A stretch of DNA of 64,000 nucleotides from an uncultured Mycoplasmatales bacterium (lineage in GTDB: Bacteria; Bacillota_I; Bacilli_A; Mycoplasmatales; Mycoplasmoidaceae). Of the stretch, positions 41,116 through 50,840 are shown piece after piece. The notes under the pieces are model-generated. The model did not search any database and was not told where the DNA came from. It saw only the letters and a list, made by a program, of their open reading frames with translations. The stretch lies in the NCBI GenBank assembly GCA_910578525.1, contig CAJTRF010000003.1, positions 1-64,000 of the forward strand. The letters are read 5' to 3'. How positions within the stretch are numbered: position 1 is the stretch's first letter; each line of letters opens with the position of its first letter. The position numbers and the translations under genes are program-made.

Positions 41116-42594
41116 ATGGAAAACAATTTTACTGACCAAGAGCAAAGTAGAAGAAATAAACTAACTCAATTGGTTAATGAAGGAAATGATCCGTTCAAAT
41201 ACGAAAGATTTGAACGTAATTTTACTTCTTCTTCTTTTAAAGAAAAATATAAAAATAACTCTAAAGAAGAACTTCATGAATGCACAGATGAAATTAAAAT
41301 TGCTGGTCGAATTATGGCTATCAGACAAACTTTTGCTGTTTTAAAAGACTTTGATGGTACAGTTCAACTTTATATTAATAAAAAAACTTGTGATCCAAAA
41401 ATTTGACATTTATTTTCTAAAGTATTAGATATTGGTGATATTGTTGGTGTTCAAGGAACGCCAATGAAAACTAACACTGGTGAATGTACAGTTAAAATTA
41501 ACAATTTAGTAATCCTTTCTAAATCATTAAGACCATTACCAGAGAAATTCCATGGTTTGCAAGACGAAGAAGTTAGGGCAAGAAAACGTTATGTTGATTT
41601 AATCATGAACAGTGAATCAATGAACACATTTGTTTTGCGTAGCAAAATAGTTTCATTAATTAGAGAATATTTAAATTCGTTAGGATACATTGAAGTAGAA
41701 ACTCCAATTCTTCAATCAATTTTAGGAGGAGCAGCTGCTCGTCCGTTTGTTACTCATCACAATGCTCTTGATCGCGAATATTATTTAAGAATAGCTACAG
41801 AATTAGCTCTTAAAAAATTAGTAGTTGGTGGTTTTGAAAAAGTTTATGAAATAGGTAGAAACTTTAGAAATGAAGGAATGGATGCTACACACAACCCCGA
41901 GTTTACATCTATTGAGGCATATACTGCATATTCTTCTATGGAAGATCAAATGGATTTGTTAGAAGAAATCATTAAGTATGTTACAAAAAATATTGGAAAG
42001 CAAAATTTTGAATATAAAGGTGTAAATCTTGATTTTAATCAAAAATTTAAAAGAATCAACATGGTAGATGCTATTAAAGAAGCAACTAACATTGATTTTA
42101 ATCAAATCGATTCTGATCCTAAGGCAATTGAAATAGCAAATGAAAAACACATCGAATTATTACCTCATGAAAAAAATAGAGGTCATATTATCAATAAGTT
42201 TTTTGAAACTTATTGTGAAGAACGTTGTGTCCAACCAACGTTTGTTTATGGTCATCCAATTGAAGTATCTCCATTAGCTAAAAAAGATTCAAAAGATCCA
42301 AGGTATACTAAGAGATTTGAATTATTTATTTGTGGTAAAGAATATGCAAATGCATTTAGTGAACTAAACGATCCAATTGACCAAAAACAACGTTTTGAAA
42401 ATCAACTAAAAGAAAAAGATTTAGGAAATGATGAAGCTAATGAAATGGACAATGATTTCATTGAAGCTCTTGAATATGGGTTGCCACCAACAGGTGGATT
42501 TGGATTAGGAATTGATCGTCTTGTTATGTTATTAACTAACAACACAACGATTCGTAATGTATTATTATTTCCTCACATGCGTGATGAAAAATAA
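41116..42594 (+). CDS. lysS: lysyl-tRNA synthetase (class II)
   Basis: 492 residues. The N-terminal OB-fold domain is followed by EEVRARKRYVDLI, the class II core with motif 2 (EIGRNFRNEGMDATHNPEFT), ASPLAKK-like SPLAKKDSKDPRYTKRFEL and motif 3 (GLGIDRLVMLL). It charges tRNA-Lys. One TGA is read as Trp. The AsnA-like gene begins three bases after its stop. Confidence 0.97.
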
Positions 42595-42597
42595 TTT

Positions 42598-43542
42598 ATG
42601 ATTAACAACTTTAAATCTTATTTTCCAATTAATTACAAACCAAAATATGATTTAGATAAAACTATAAGTTTTATCAATGATTTTAACCTTGCATTTATCA
42701 GTATGTTAGAAGAAAGATTCAATTCTATTCAAGTTGATTATCCTTTGATTTCTCATGTTGATGGTACAAATATGAATGATTGCATTTATCGTAAGATATC
42801 TTTTGATAATGCATCATCAAAACTACCTTATATTGTAAATAGTGAAAACTTTGATTATTTTAAACAACTTGGAAATAAACTTAATATTTCTTCTGACAAA
42901 TCACTTATTGCCAAAACAAAATTGATTAATAGAGATTCCAAATTGACAAATACAGATTCATTAATTAAAGACGTGTTGTATTTATATACAACTCAACAAA
43001 CAACTCATAATGAATTTAAAGATTCAGCTAAAAGTTTAGTTGAATCTATTGTGAATAGTTTCAAAATAATTTTTAATGAAGAATTATTAAAGAAATACAA
43101 CATTACAGATAAAGATATTGAAAACATTAATGTTGCAAATATTAAAGATATTATTCCAAAAAGATTAAGACAAGAAGAATATTCTCAATACATTGATATG
43201 TATTTAAGTTCTAAAGGTCCAACTTTAATTTTAGGAACAGATGATGCTACATTAAATGAATTTAATGAATGTAATAACAAGGACTTAACTAAAAATAATG
43301 AATCTGCTTCTTTATATATTTACATTCCTAAAATTAAATCAAGAATTAGATTGTTAAAGTTTTACTCATTAAATATTTCTATACGTGAAGATATAGGAGA
43401 ACATAGGTTCTTAGTTGCATTTGATTTGTCTAACTTTTATATGTATTTATTAGATAAGCTACATATAGCAGAAGTTGTAGCATCTGTTTGAGATGATGAA
43501 TTTATTCAATTTACAAAAACAAACAATATAAAGATTTTGTAA
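42598..43542 (+). CDS. AsnA-fold protein, probably without asparagine synthetase activity
   Basis: 314 residues. The order of segments follows asparagine synthetase A: a DKTISFINDFNLAFISMLEE helix, VDYPLISHVDGTNMND (compare VQAPILSRVGDGTQDN in E. coli AsnA), RKISFD, a VNSENFDYFKQLG region and a C-terminal LHIAEVVASVWDDEF (compare PHIGQVQAGVW). However, the active-site Lys-Arg pair in AKWKRQTLG, the MKALRPDE Arg and the DQWDWE residues are all replaced, and no GGGIGQSR motif 3 is present. AsnA shares its fold with class II tRNA synthetases. I infer a pseudoenzyme or a protein with a new ligand. It sits 3 bases after lysS and 1 base before a nuclease gene. Confidence 0.68.
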
Positions 43543-43543
43543 T

Positions 43544-45556
43544 ATGGCAAAATATGTTACTAAATACTTTTATTTAAATAGCTTTAATAGAACAGATGAC
43601 CAACTGTTAGTTGGTAGTATTGCAATCAATGATTTTTTGCATAAAGAAATTGTTAAAGAAATAGAACAAAGTAACAATAAATTTAATGAATTTGACGAAA
43701 CAGATGATGAGTCTATAAAAGAAGAAGATGATTCATTTTCTTTATATAAGCAATATAAAGAAACTGTTTCTGAAAATCAATTAAAGAATTTAGCTGATAT
43801 AGACCCAAAGGTTTATGAAGGAAACATAATAGATGAAGAATCAAGAAAGTTTGTTACTAAACAATTTCCTGATTGTCAAGCAATTGACTTATCAAAAGAT
43901 CATTTAACAAATGAAGATGCTTTTGAAAAAACAAAAGAATTATTAACTAATAATGATAACATCATTATTTTTCAAAGTGTATTCATTACTAAAAATAAAA
44001 AAGCAATTACTAAGCCTGATGCTATTGTTAAAAGAAATGGTAAAGTTTATATCATTGAAACAAAAGGGACTACTAGCACAAAATTTGTTCACATACTTGA
44101 TTTGTTTTATCAAGTTAATGTTATTGAAGATTCAATGGATATTGTTTTGGAAAATTATTATTTATGTATTGTTAAATATGAACTATTACCTTTTGGACAA
44201 GTATCTTTTGTTTTAGTAGATAAATGCCATGATGGTAAAACGCCTAAGAGTTTTGATACCTATACAAAAAAAGATGAATATAAAATTCTTTCTTTAGAAG
44301 CTAAATGCGCAAAGAAAGCTTATGCAAAAGAACATTTAATATGAGAAGATAAAGATGATGGTTCAAATGAGGTACCATCAATTAAGGAAATGATACAAAC
44401 AACATCTGGTAAGAGTAATTTTCTATCAACAATATGCGCTGATATTAAACAATTTTGGGAGACGATTGATCGTTTGCACGATTTAATGCAAAAACCAATT
44501 CCGGATGTTTCAAAGATAAATTATGAACCGGTTCAAAAATACAAAATGTCTTACAAAGATGTAGATTTTTGATTGCTATTAAGAGACTATTATTATTTTT
44601 CAAATAATCTAGATTATTTGCCTTTTCAATTTTCTGGAAAGTTATGCAAATTTGAAGTTGCTTGTAAAATATACAATATGATAAAAGGAAAAAATGTTCC
44701 ATTTCAAACAGTTATTAATTTGTTTGAAACTAACAAATTTACTCTTGCTAATGGTAAAACATGAAATAAACCTACAGCATTAAAACAATATTTATTTGGA
44801 ATTTCAAAATCTAAAAATGCTCCATATTTTTCTGAGCATGCAATTGAATTTATTAAAAGTATTAGAGACAAAAAAGTTTATTTTGATTTTGAATCTCTAA
44901 ATTTAGCAATTAGAGTTGTGGATAAGTATCCACCTTTTATGCAAACTGTAAATCAAGTGTCTGTTGTAATTGATCGTGGTAAAGGACTTGGGTACCTTGA
45001 AGAAATAGAACCAGTTGTTATCGATCCTGTTAATGGAATTAATAAAAATGATTTTAAAACAATCATTGATGCTTGTTTGCCTTCAAAAAATTTAGAAGAA
45101 TGTAAAGAATATGACTACATTGTTTTTAATAAAAATTTTGAAACAATTAGACTTAGAGAGATGGCTGAATATATAAATGAACCAGAATACAATGAAAAAG
45201 TAAAAATTATTAATGACAACATTGTAGATATTGCTGAATCGTTTATCATAAACAAAGATAACAAGTATGTTGTCTTTAAAGAACTTAAAGGTTTTTATTC
45301 AATTAAAAAAGTTCTACCATTGGTAGAAAAATATGCTAACCACATTTTTAAAGCTGCAGGTTGTGTAAATTACAAAACAGGTTTAGATGGAATCCATAAT
45401 GGTACTGAAGCACAAAATGCCTCTACAAAAAGATTCTTTAATAAGTTATCAGATGAAGAATGAAAAATTAATGTAAAAAATTTAGGAAAATATTGTAACA
45501 ACGATGTTCGTGCAATGATAGCTATTGAACATTATCTAAAATCATTAATTAACTAA
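43544..45556 (+). CDS. DUF2779 protein: PD-(D/E)xK-like plus DEDD exonuclease-like domains
   Basis: 670 residues. A middle N-terminal segment has a PD-(D/E)xK nuclease signature: KPDAIV (Asp159) then IIETKG (Glu172, Lys174), as in Cas4/RecB-type nucleases. The C-terminal half is DUF2779: VYFDFESLN (Asp448, Glu450), YIVFNKNFETIRLREMAEY, SIKKVLP and LGKYCNNDVRAMIAIEHYL (Asp654), which fits a DEDD-type 3'-5' exonuclease. An acidic stretch lies near residues 45-65. Function in the family is not established; processing of DNA or RNA ends, perhaps in defence or repair, is inference. It is tightly linked to lysS and the AsnA-like gene. Confidence 0.82.
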
Positions 45557-45563
45557 TACTCTA

Positions 45564-45569
45564 TATAAT
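45564..45569 (+). promoter_or_regulatory. -10 box for the 45579 gene
   Basis: TATAAT in the 22-base gap, 9 bases before the ATG. Confidence 0.45.
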
Positions 45570-45578
45570 TTAATTAAT

Positions 45579-46718
45579 ATGAAATTTTTATTATTAAAAG
45601 AAAAAAATAAAAACCAAAGAGTATTATTAGTTCCAAATGATATTAAAACATTAACTTCTAAAGGTGCAGAAATTTATATTGAACCTAATTACGGTAGTAG
45701 TTTAGGATATCCTGATCATGAATATGTATCTGCTGGTGCAACTATTAAGAAGAACTATATGTCTGACATTTCTTCTTATCATGTAATTTGCAAAATCGGA
45801 AGCGTTTGCTCAAAGATTTTAAAAAAATTGACTCCTACACAAATAGTTTGAAACTATGCAAATCCAATAAATGAAAACAAATATCTTTACCAATTGCTTA
45901 AATACAATACCACTATGGTATCAATTAAATCTATTCAATATACAAAAGATGGATCCATCTTTAAAGTTACTGAACAATTAAAAGGGCAATTGGCTGCAAG
46001 TGTTATAGGTTTTTATTTATCTAGATACCAAAAGAAAGGGTTAGGAAAAGTTTTTGGTAAAGTCGAAGACTTTAACTCAAACTTATTTATTATCGGTGGT
46101 TCAAATGCTGCTGGAAAATCATTAATTAAATCAGCACTTGCTTTAGGAAGCAATGTAGTTGTATTTGATTACAACGAAGCTGATTTAGAAAAAGTAAAAA
46201 ATAATAATGATTACAAACAATTATGCAAGATTAATGATTGTACATTATCTGTATTTAAATATGATTATGAAAAATTATTTTCAATGCTAAGACAAGCTGA
46301 TGCTGTTGTTTGTGCAGCTAATGATCCAAACGAACCAACACACACAATTTTTAATGAAAAAATGATTACTTCAATAAACAAAGGTGCTGTGTTTGTAGAT
46401 TTAGCTAGCGATTATGGTTTTGCTAGTCAAACAGAATCTAAACAAACAAAATTATCAAAAGCTGTTTTTACAACAGCTGATGTTATTCACTTTAATGTAG
46501 GCAATGTAAGTCATTATTATCCAAAAACATTCTCTGCCTTAATTTCTAAAATTAATACTGAGCTATTAGAAGAAGTTTTAAAAAATACTTTTAATTTAGA
46601 AACTTCTCCTGTTTTAGGTAATGCAGTAATCACTTATAAAGGTAAAATTACAAATTCTACAATTGCAAATTCCCTTAAATTAGAATACACTCCTTTAAAG
46701 AGAATTGTAAAGGATTAA
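45579..46718 (+). CDS. alanine dehydrogenase/transhydrogenase-like protein
   Basis: 379 residues, the size of alanine dehydrogenase (about 370). The N-terminal pattern KNQRVLLVPNDIKTLTSKG, the SSLGYPDHEYVSAGA segment and the Rossmann region FIIGGSNAAGKSLIKSALALGSNVVVFDYN align with Ald, and VDLASDYG keeps the catalytic Asp. The substrate Arg (NQRV) and Lys (ICKIG) are also present. But the FTYLHLA motif with the catalytic His is replaced by WNYANP, and the GGGVVG nucleotide loop is altered to GGSNAAG. Normal Ald reversibly converts alanine to pyruvate with NAD. Activity here is doubtful. Confidence 0.72.
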
Positions 46719-46861
46719 TAGTAAACTTCTTACTCTTAGTAACATAAAGCAATGTTTGGAAAAATTCTGAAAAATAATTAGACAAATTTTAAACAAATTC
46801 TAAACAGTTTTTTCGTATTTTCCTATTATGATCTTTTATGAAAAGATAAATATAAGAGAAT

Positions 46862-47269
46862 ATGTCAAATAAAAAATTAGTTAAAACAGGAAAACCTAGG
46901 AGTTTCAAAATTCTAGAAAAAATTGATGATATAATAAAATTGCAACAAATGAAAGAAGTTTCAGGTAGAAAAGTCAATCCTAAAAACAATAAAATATCGT
47001 TAAAAGATATTGTGTTTGAAATGCGTGAAGAAATGCGTAATGGGTTTACTCAAATTAATAAACGATTAGATAATCATCAACAATCTATTGATGAACTAAA
47101 AACAGATGTTAATGTATTAAGAACTGATGTTAATACATTGAAAGGTGATGTTAATACATTGAAAACAGATGTTAATACATTGAAAGGTGATGTTAATAAC
47201 ATAAAAGTCGTTATGGTTGATTTAATTGAAACAAACAGTTTGAAATTAACAAAAACAAAATTAAGTTAA
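46862..47269 (+). CDS. heptad-repeat coiled-coil protein
   Basis: 135 residues. A basic N-terminal half (1-50) is followed by a coiled coil of near-perfect heptads: five DVNxLxx units at about residues 82-116. Such short coiled-coil proteins resemble the DUF16-type proteins of M. pneumoniae, but a direct relation is unproven. There is no signal peptide. It stands alone between the Ald-like gene and rpsD. Confidence 0.72.
   Translation: MSNKKLVKTGKPRSFKILEKIDDIIKLQQMKEVSGRKVNPKNNKISLKDIVFEMREEMRNGFTQINKRLDNHQQSIDELKTDVNVLRTDVNTLKGDVNTLKTDVNTLKGDVNNIKVVMVDLIETNSLKLTKTKLS
47105..47209 (+). repeat. five 21-bp tandem units encoding heptads
   Basis: Units start at 47105, 47126, 47147, 47168 and 47189, each beginning gatgttaat. 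Units 2 and 4 are identical at DNA level. Gain or loss of a unit keeps the frame and shortens or lengthens the coiled coil by two turns. Confidence 0.92.
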
Positions 47270-47302
47270 ATAAAATAATTTATAGATTATTTCTAAAATC
47301 AA

Positions 47303-47308
47303 TATAAT
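47303..47308 (+). promoter_or_regulatory. -10 box for rpsD
   Basis: TATAAT about 160 bases before rpsD, giving a leader of roughly 150 bases. Confidence 0.5.
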
Positions 47309-47314
47309 AACTTT

Positions 47315-47468
47315 TGCACATATCAGCAATTTAATATAGTTGTTAAATAAATTGATAGGTAAGCTGTTACAAGTAAGTATGCTGAAATGCCGAAAGTATT
47401 AGTATCAATTTACCCAACTAGGATTAAAATCGGTCTCTTATGTGCACTACACATAAGGAGTTATATAA
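47315..47468 (+). promoter_or_regulatory. structured rpsD leader
   Basis: A perfect nine-pair long-range stem joins 47349-47357 (aaattgata) with 47403-47411 (tatcaattt). Bases ggta right after the first arm can pair with tacc right after the second, which would form a pseudoknot. A second hairpin cttatgtg/cacataag (47437-47457) buries part of the Shine-Dalgarno aaggag. S4 is known to repress its own mRNA through such leaders in E. coli and B. subtilis. Confidence 0.55.
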
Positions 47469-48071
47469 ATGTCAAGATATACAAAAAGTATTTTTAAGAA
47501 ATCTAGAAGATTAGGTTTTTCTATTTTAGAAGATAACAAGGAATTCTTAAAAGGAAAGAAAAGAACATATGCCCCTGGTCAACATGGTGCAGATAAACAC
47601 AAAGTTTCAGGTTATGGTCAACAATTACAAGAAAAGCAAAAACTTGCTTTAATGTATGGAATGAATGACCGTCAATTTAGAAGATTATTCCAAATCGCTA
47701 AGAAAATGAAAGGTTCTACAAGTATGAACTTATTAATCGTATTGGAATCTAGATTAGACAACTTAGTTTACCGTATGGGCTTTGCTAAGACAAGACGTGC
47801 AGCAAGACAAATGGTAAGCCACGGTCACATTCTATTAAATGGTAAAAAATGTTCAATTCCTTCAGCAATTGTTCCTTTAAATTCAACAATTGAAGTTAAA
47901 GAAGCTTCTAAGAAAATGGCAGCTTTAGGTGAAAACGAAACAAGAGGAACTCTTCCATTCGTTAAAACTGATTTTGCTAAACTTTCTGGTCAATATGTAA
48001 GATATCCAGAAAGAAAAGAACTTAACCAAGAAATCAACGAAACATACGTAGTTGAATGATTCAACCGTTAG
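47469..48071 (+). CDS. rpsD: 30S ribosomal protein S4
   Basis: 200 residues. It contains the N-terminal KSRRLGFSI and a GKKRTYAPGQHG segment (no Zn cysteines), EKQKLALMYGMNDRQFRRLF and the S4 RNA-binding domain LESRLDNLVYRMGFAKTRRAARQMVSHGHILLNGKK. It is a primary 16S rRNA binder that nucleates 30S assembly. It ends at a strong terminator and is transcribed alone from a long leader. Confidence 0.97.
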
Positions 48072-48095
48072 TTAATTTTTCTTAAAAATTACCTT

Positions 48096-48128
48096 AAAGA
48101 TAGATCTGTTTCAGGTCTATCTTTTTTT
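48096..48128 (+). terminator. terminator after rpsD
   Basis: Nine-pair stem aaagataga/tctatcttt with an 11-base loop and a run of T. Confidence 0.85.
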
Positions 48129-48185
48129 GTTGATGAATAAAATATTGTAGTGAACATGAAATGAGTTTTATTGTTTGTTCTTATT

Positions 48186-48854
48186 TTAGTTTTTTGTTTT
48201 AAGCACTTCATCCATCATAGTTACTATTAATTTATATGCTGGATGATCATAAAATTTGTCCATTTTTATTGATCTTGTTTTTACTGCATTATCAATTTTT
48301 TTGAATTCTTTAAGAATTTCTTCCATTTCATTCTTAATTTCTTCTAATGTGAATTTATTTAAGCAATCATTTAGGAATGCTTTTCAATATTTGTCATTCT
48401 TTAGGAAATCTTCAGGTCTTGTAGAAGTAATATAATTTGAATTGTGTAAAAGTTGAGAAAAAGCAAAATATGCTTCTTTAGACATTATTCTTTTTATAAA
48501 AATATAATTTTCTATCTTGACGAATATAGATTTATATTCCTTTTTTTTAGAAAAAACTCACATGTAGTCATTAAATTCACGAATAGAAATAGCCATAGAT
48601 TTAAAAATTAAAAAAATAAGGTTGTTAAAATCATTCAATATCAATTCATTGTTGAAATCAGGCCTTTTAAGAGTTTTTATATAATATGGAAATAATTGAT
48701 TGATTTCTTGTAAGTTATATATGTTATTTAATATGTCAAAACAAACCATATCTAATTTATTTCTCCGTCTAATAGAATGATCAATTTCTTCATAACATTC
48801 ATCAAGACTTGTATATTTTTCTATTGATTTTCTTCAATCATTTTTTTTACACAT
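48186..48854 (-). CDS. unrecognised protein at the left edge of the restriction island
   Basis: 222 residues on the minus strand, helix-rich and basic, no signal peptide. Segments include SIRRRNKLDMVCFDILNNIY, MAISIREFNDYMWVF and a C-terminal KEFKKIDNAV region. No family is recognised; general features (all-helical, about 220 residues, close to a restriction system) are shared with many abortive-infection-type proteins, but there is no motif to support that. It is convergent with rpsD and divergent from mod. Confidence 0.7.
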
Positions 48855-48964
48855 TTTTGCTAATTAAATTTATTTTACTTTAATTCTAATATTTATTTGC
48901 AAATAATCCGTTTTATTTTTACATTATTATAAATAATCATAAATTAAAGAATTAATAATACACT

Positions 48965-48970
48965 TATAAT
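48965..48970 (+). promoter_or_regulatory. -10 box for mod-res
   Basis: TATAAT ends 11 bases before the mod ATG with no Shine-Dalgarno sequence, suggesting a leaderless mRNA. Confidence 0.5.
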
Positions 48971-48981
48971 GTATAGTATCT

Positions 48982-50835
48982 ATGGATTTACAAGATATAA
49001 AAAATAAGACTATAGAAATGATAAAAGATTTAAGCAATAGAGGTCTGTTGATTGAAAAACAAACTGAAGTTGCTACAAATGGTCTAAACTTAATTGATAT
49101 ATATATATATATAGTCAATCAAGCAAGAAACGAACAAGAAGTTAATGTAATAGCTAATTTAATTAAAGGATTACAAGAAGGTTTTAATTTTCAAAGAGTA
49201 CCAACAATTACAACAAATACTTTAACAATATTAGAACCTTCAAAATATCAAAAAGGTGAAATCTCTCCTACTCATAATAAAGTTATCATTTGCGATAATA
49301 CCATTGAAAAAGAAAATTGAGAAAAAATTAACAATAAAATAGATAGGTTAAACAAAGAAAAACCGTTTGATTATAAAAAAGAAATTGAAACGTTAAAAAA
49401 AGAACAATTTATCCTGGCGCCTGATAATTTAGATGTTTTAAATAATTTACTTTGTGATAAAACAATACAAGACAACGGCGGCATTGACATAATATACATT
49501 GACCCTCCATATAATACAGGAAACAGCTCTCTTGGTTATAGAGATTTAAGAGAACAAAATGAATGATTAAATTTTATGAAAGCAAGGCTGGAGGTAGCCT
49601 CTGATTTATTATCTAATGATGGAATAATTTTTATTTCAATAGATGACAATATGCATTCTTATTTAAAAATAATTTGTGATGAAGTATTTGGAAAGAAACA
49701 ATTTGTCGGTAATATTATTTGAGATAAAATGAATTTTCAACAAGGAGCTCATAATATACAAAAAAATCACGAATATGTTTTAGTATATTCAAAAAATGAT
49801 TTATCTAATAAGAAGGTACTATTCAATGTAGATTCACAAAATTTAAAATTTTATACAGATGATTTTGGTACATATTATAGGGAGTATCCGTTTGATACAT
49901 CCTTTGGTAATGATAAACTAGTAGATAGACCGAGCATGGGGTACATTTTTTACTATAACCCTAAAACAAATGAAAAAATTCTCTCTAATAATTATGTAAA
50001 AGACAAAGATATTATTAAAGAAAATAATATAGATAAAGTCTATTCATTTGACAAAGCTTTAATTTCAAAAGGTTTTGTTCCTATTTATCCTCCATTAAGA
50101 AAAGGAAATGTTTTAGGGTGTTGATCAAGAGGGATGGTTGATGCCAAAAATTTATTAGAAAAAAACTTATTGGATTTTGTAAAAACAAAAAGTGAATCAT
50201 ATAAAATTTATCCTAAAAAATACATAGAAGATGGTTTTTCTAAAACAAACGATCACCCTATTCAATCAATAATTAAATATTCTTCTAGTGATGGTACAAA
50301 AGTATTAGGGGAAATTTTAAATAATAAAAAATTTGGGAATCCTAAGAATGTTGATATGATTAAATTTTTAATCTCTTCATACAAAGCAAAAAAGGATCCA
50401 TTAATTTTAGATTTTTTTGCCGGATCAGGAACAACTGCTCAATCTATACTAGAATTAAATAACGAAGATAAACAAAAAAGAAAAATTATACTTGCTACTA
50501 AAAAATTTGATTTTATACCGTCACTTAATAGTTGGGAAAACATTGGTGAAAATGTATTAATTGAGCGTATTTTTAGAATTTCATATGGAACAAATAAGGA
50601 TGGAAAAAAACTCTCAAAAAAAGAATGTCCTTGATTATCACATAATACCCCTTTTAATATTGATTTTGATTATTTAGAAACAAAACAATATGATATTTCT
50701 TTAGAAAGTCAATTAAATCCTTATGAAATAATTGATTTATCCGTTTATGGATATATAGATATTCTTTCTCTTGATGAAAGAAAAAAAATAATAAATGCAA
50801 AATTCAATATCTTATTAAATCATTTAAATAAATAA
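48982..50835 (+). CDS. mod: type III restriction-modification methyltransferase
   Basis: 617 residues. It is an N6-adenine DNA methyltransferase of the beta order: DPPYNTG (174-177 for DPPY) comes before the AdoMet-binding DFFAGSGTT (477-485), with the target-recognition domain between. Mod alone methylates one strand of an asymmetric site and with Res forms the restriction complex. An (AT)8.5 tract lies at codons 39-44 and is in frame in this copy. TGA-Trp codons occur throughout. res follows 5 bases after the stop. Confidence 0.94.
49097..49113 (+). repeat. (AT)8.5 dinucleotide tract inside mod
   Basis: A 17-base pure alternating AT run starting 115 bases into mod, coding for an Ile-Tyr alternation. 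A change of one unit would shift the frame and truncate the methyltransferase. Confidence 0.93.
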
Positions 50836-50840
50836 TTTTT

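Noticed and set aside
42598..43542. Functional asparagine synthetase A
   Set aside because: Segment order fits, but the catalytic residues I could align are replaced, so a plain asnA label would mislead.
47105..47209. Tandem repeats as a CRISPR array
   Set aside because: Units are 21 bp without spacers and lie in frame inside a coding region for a coiled coil.
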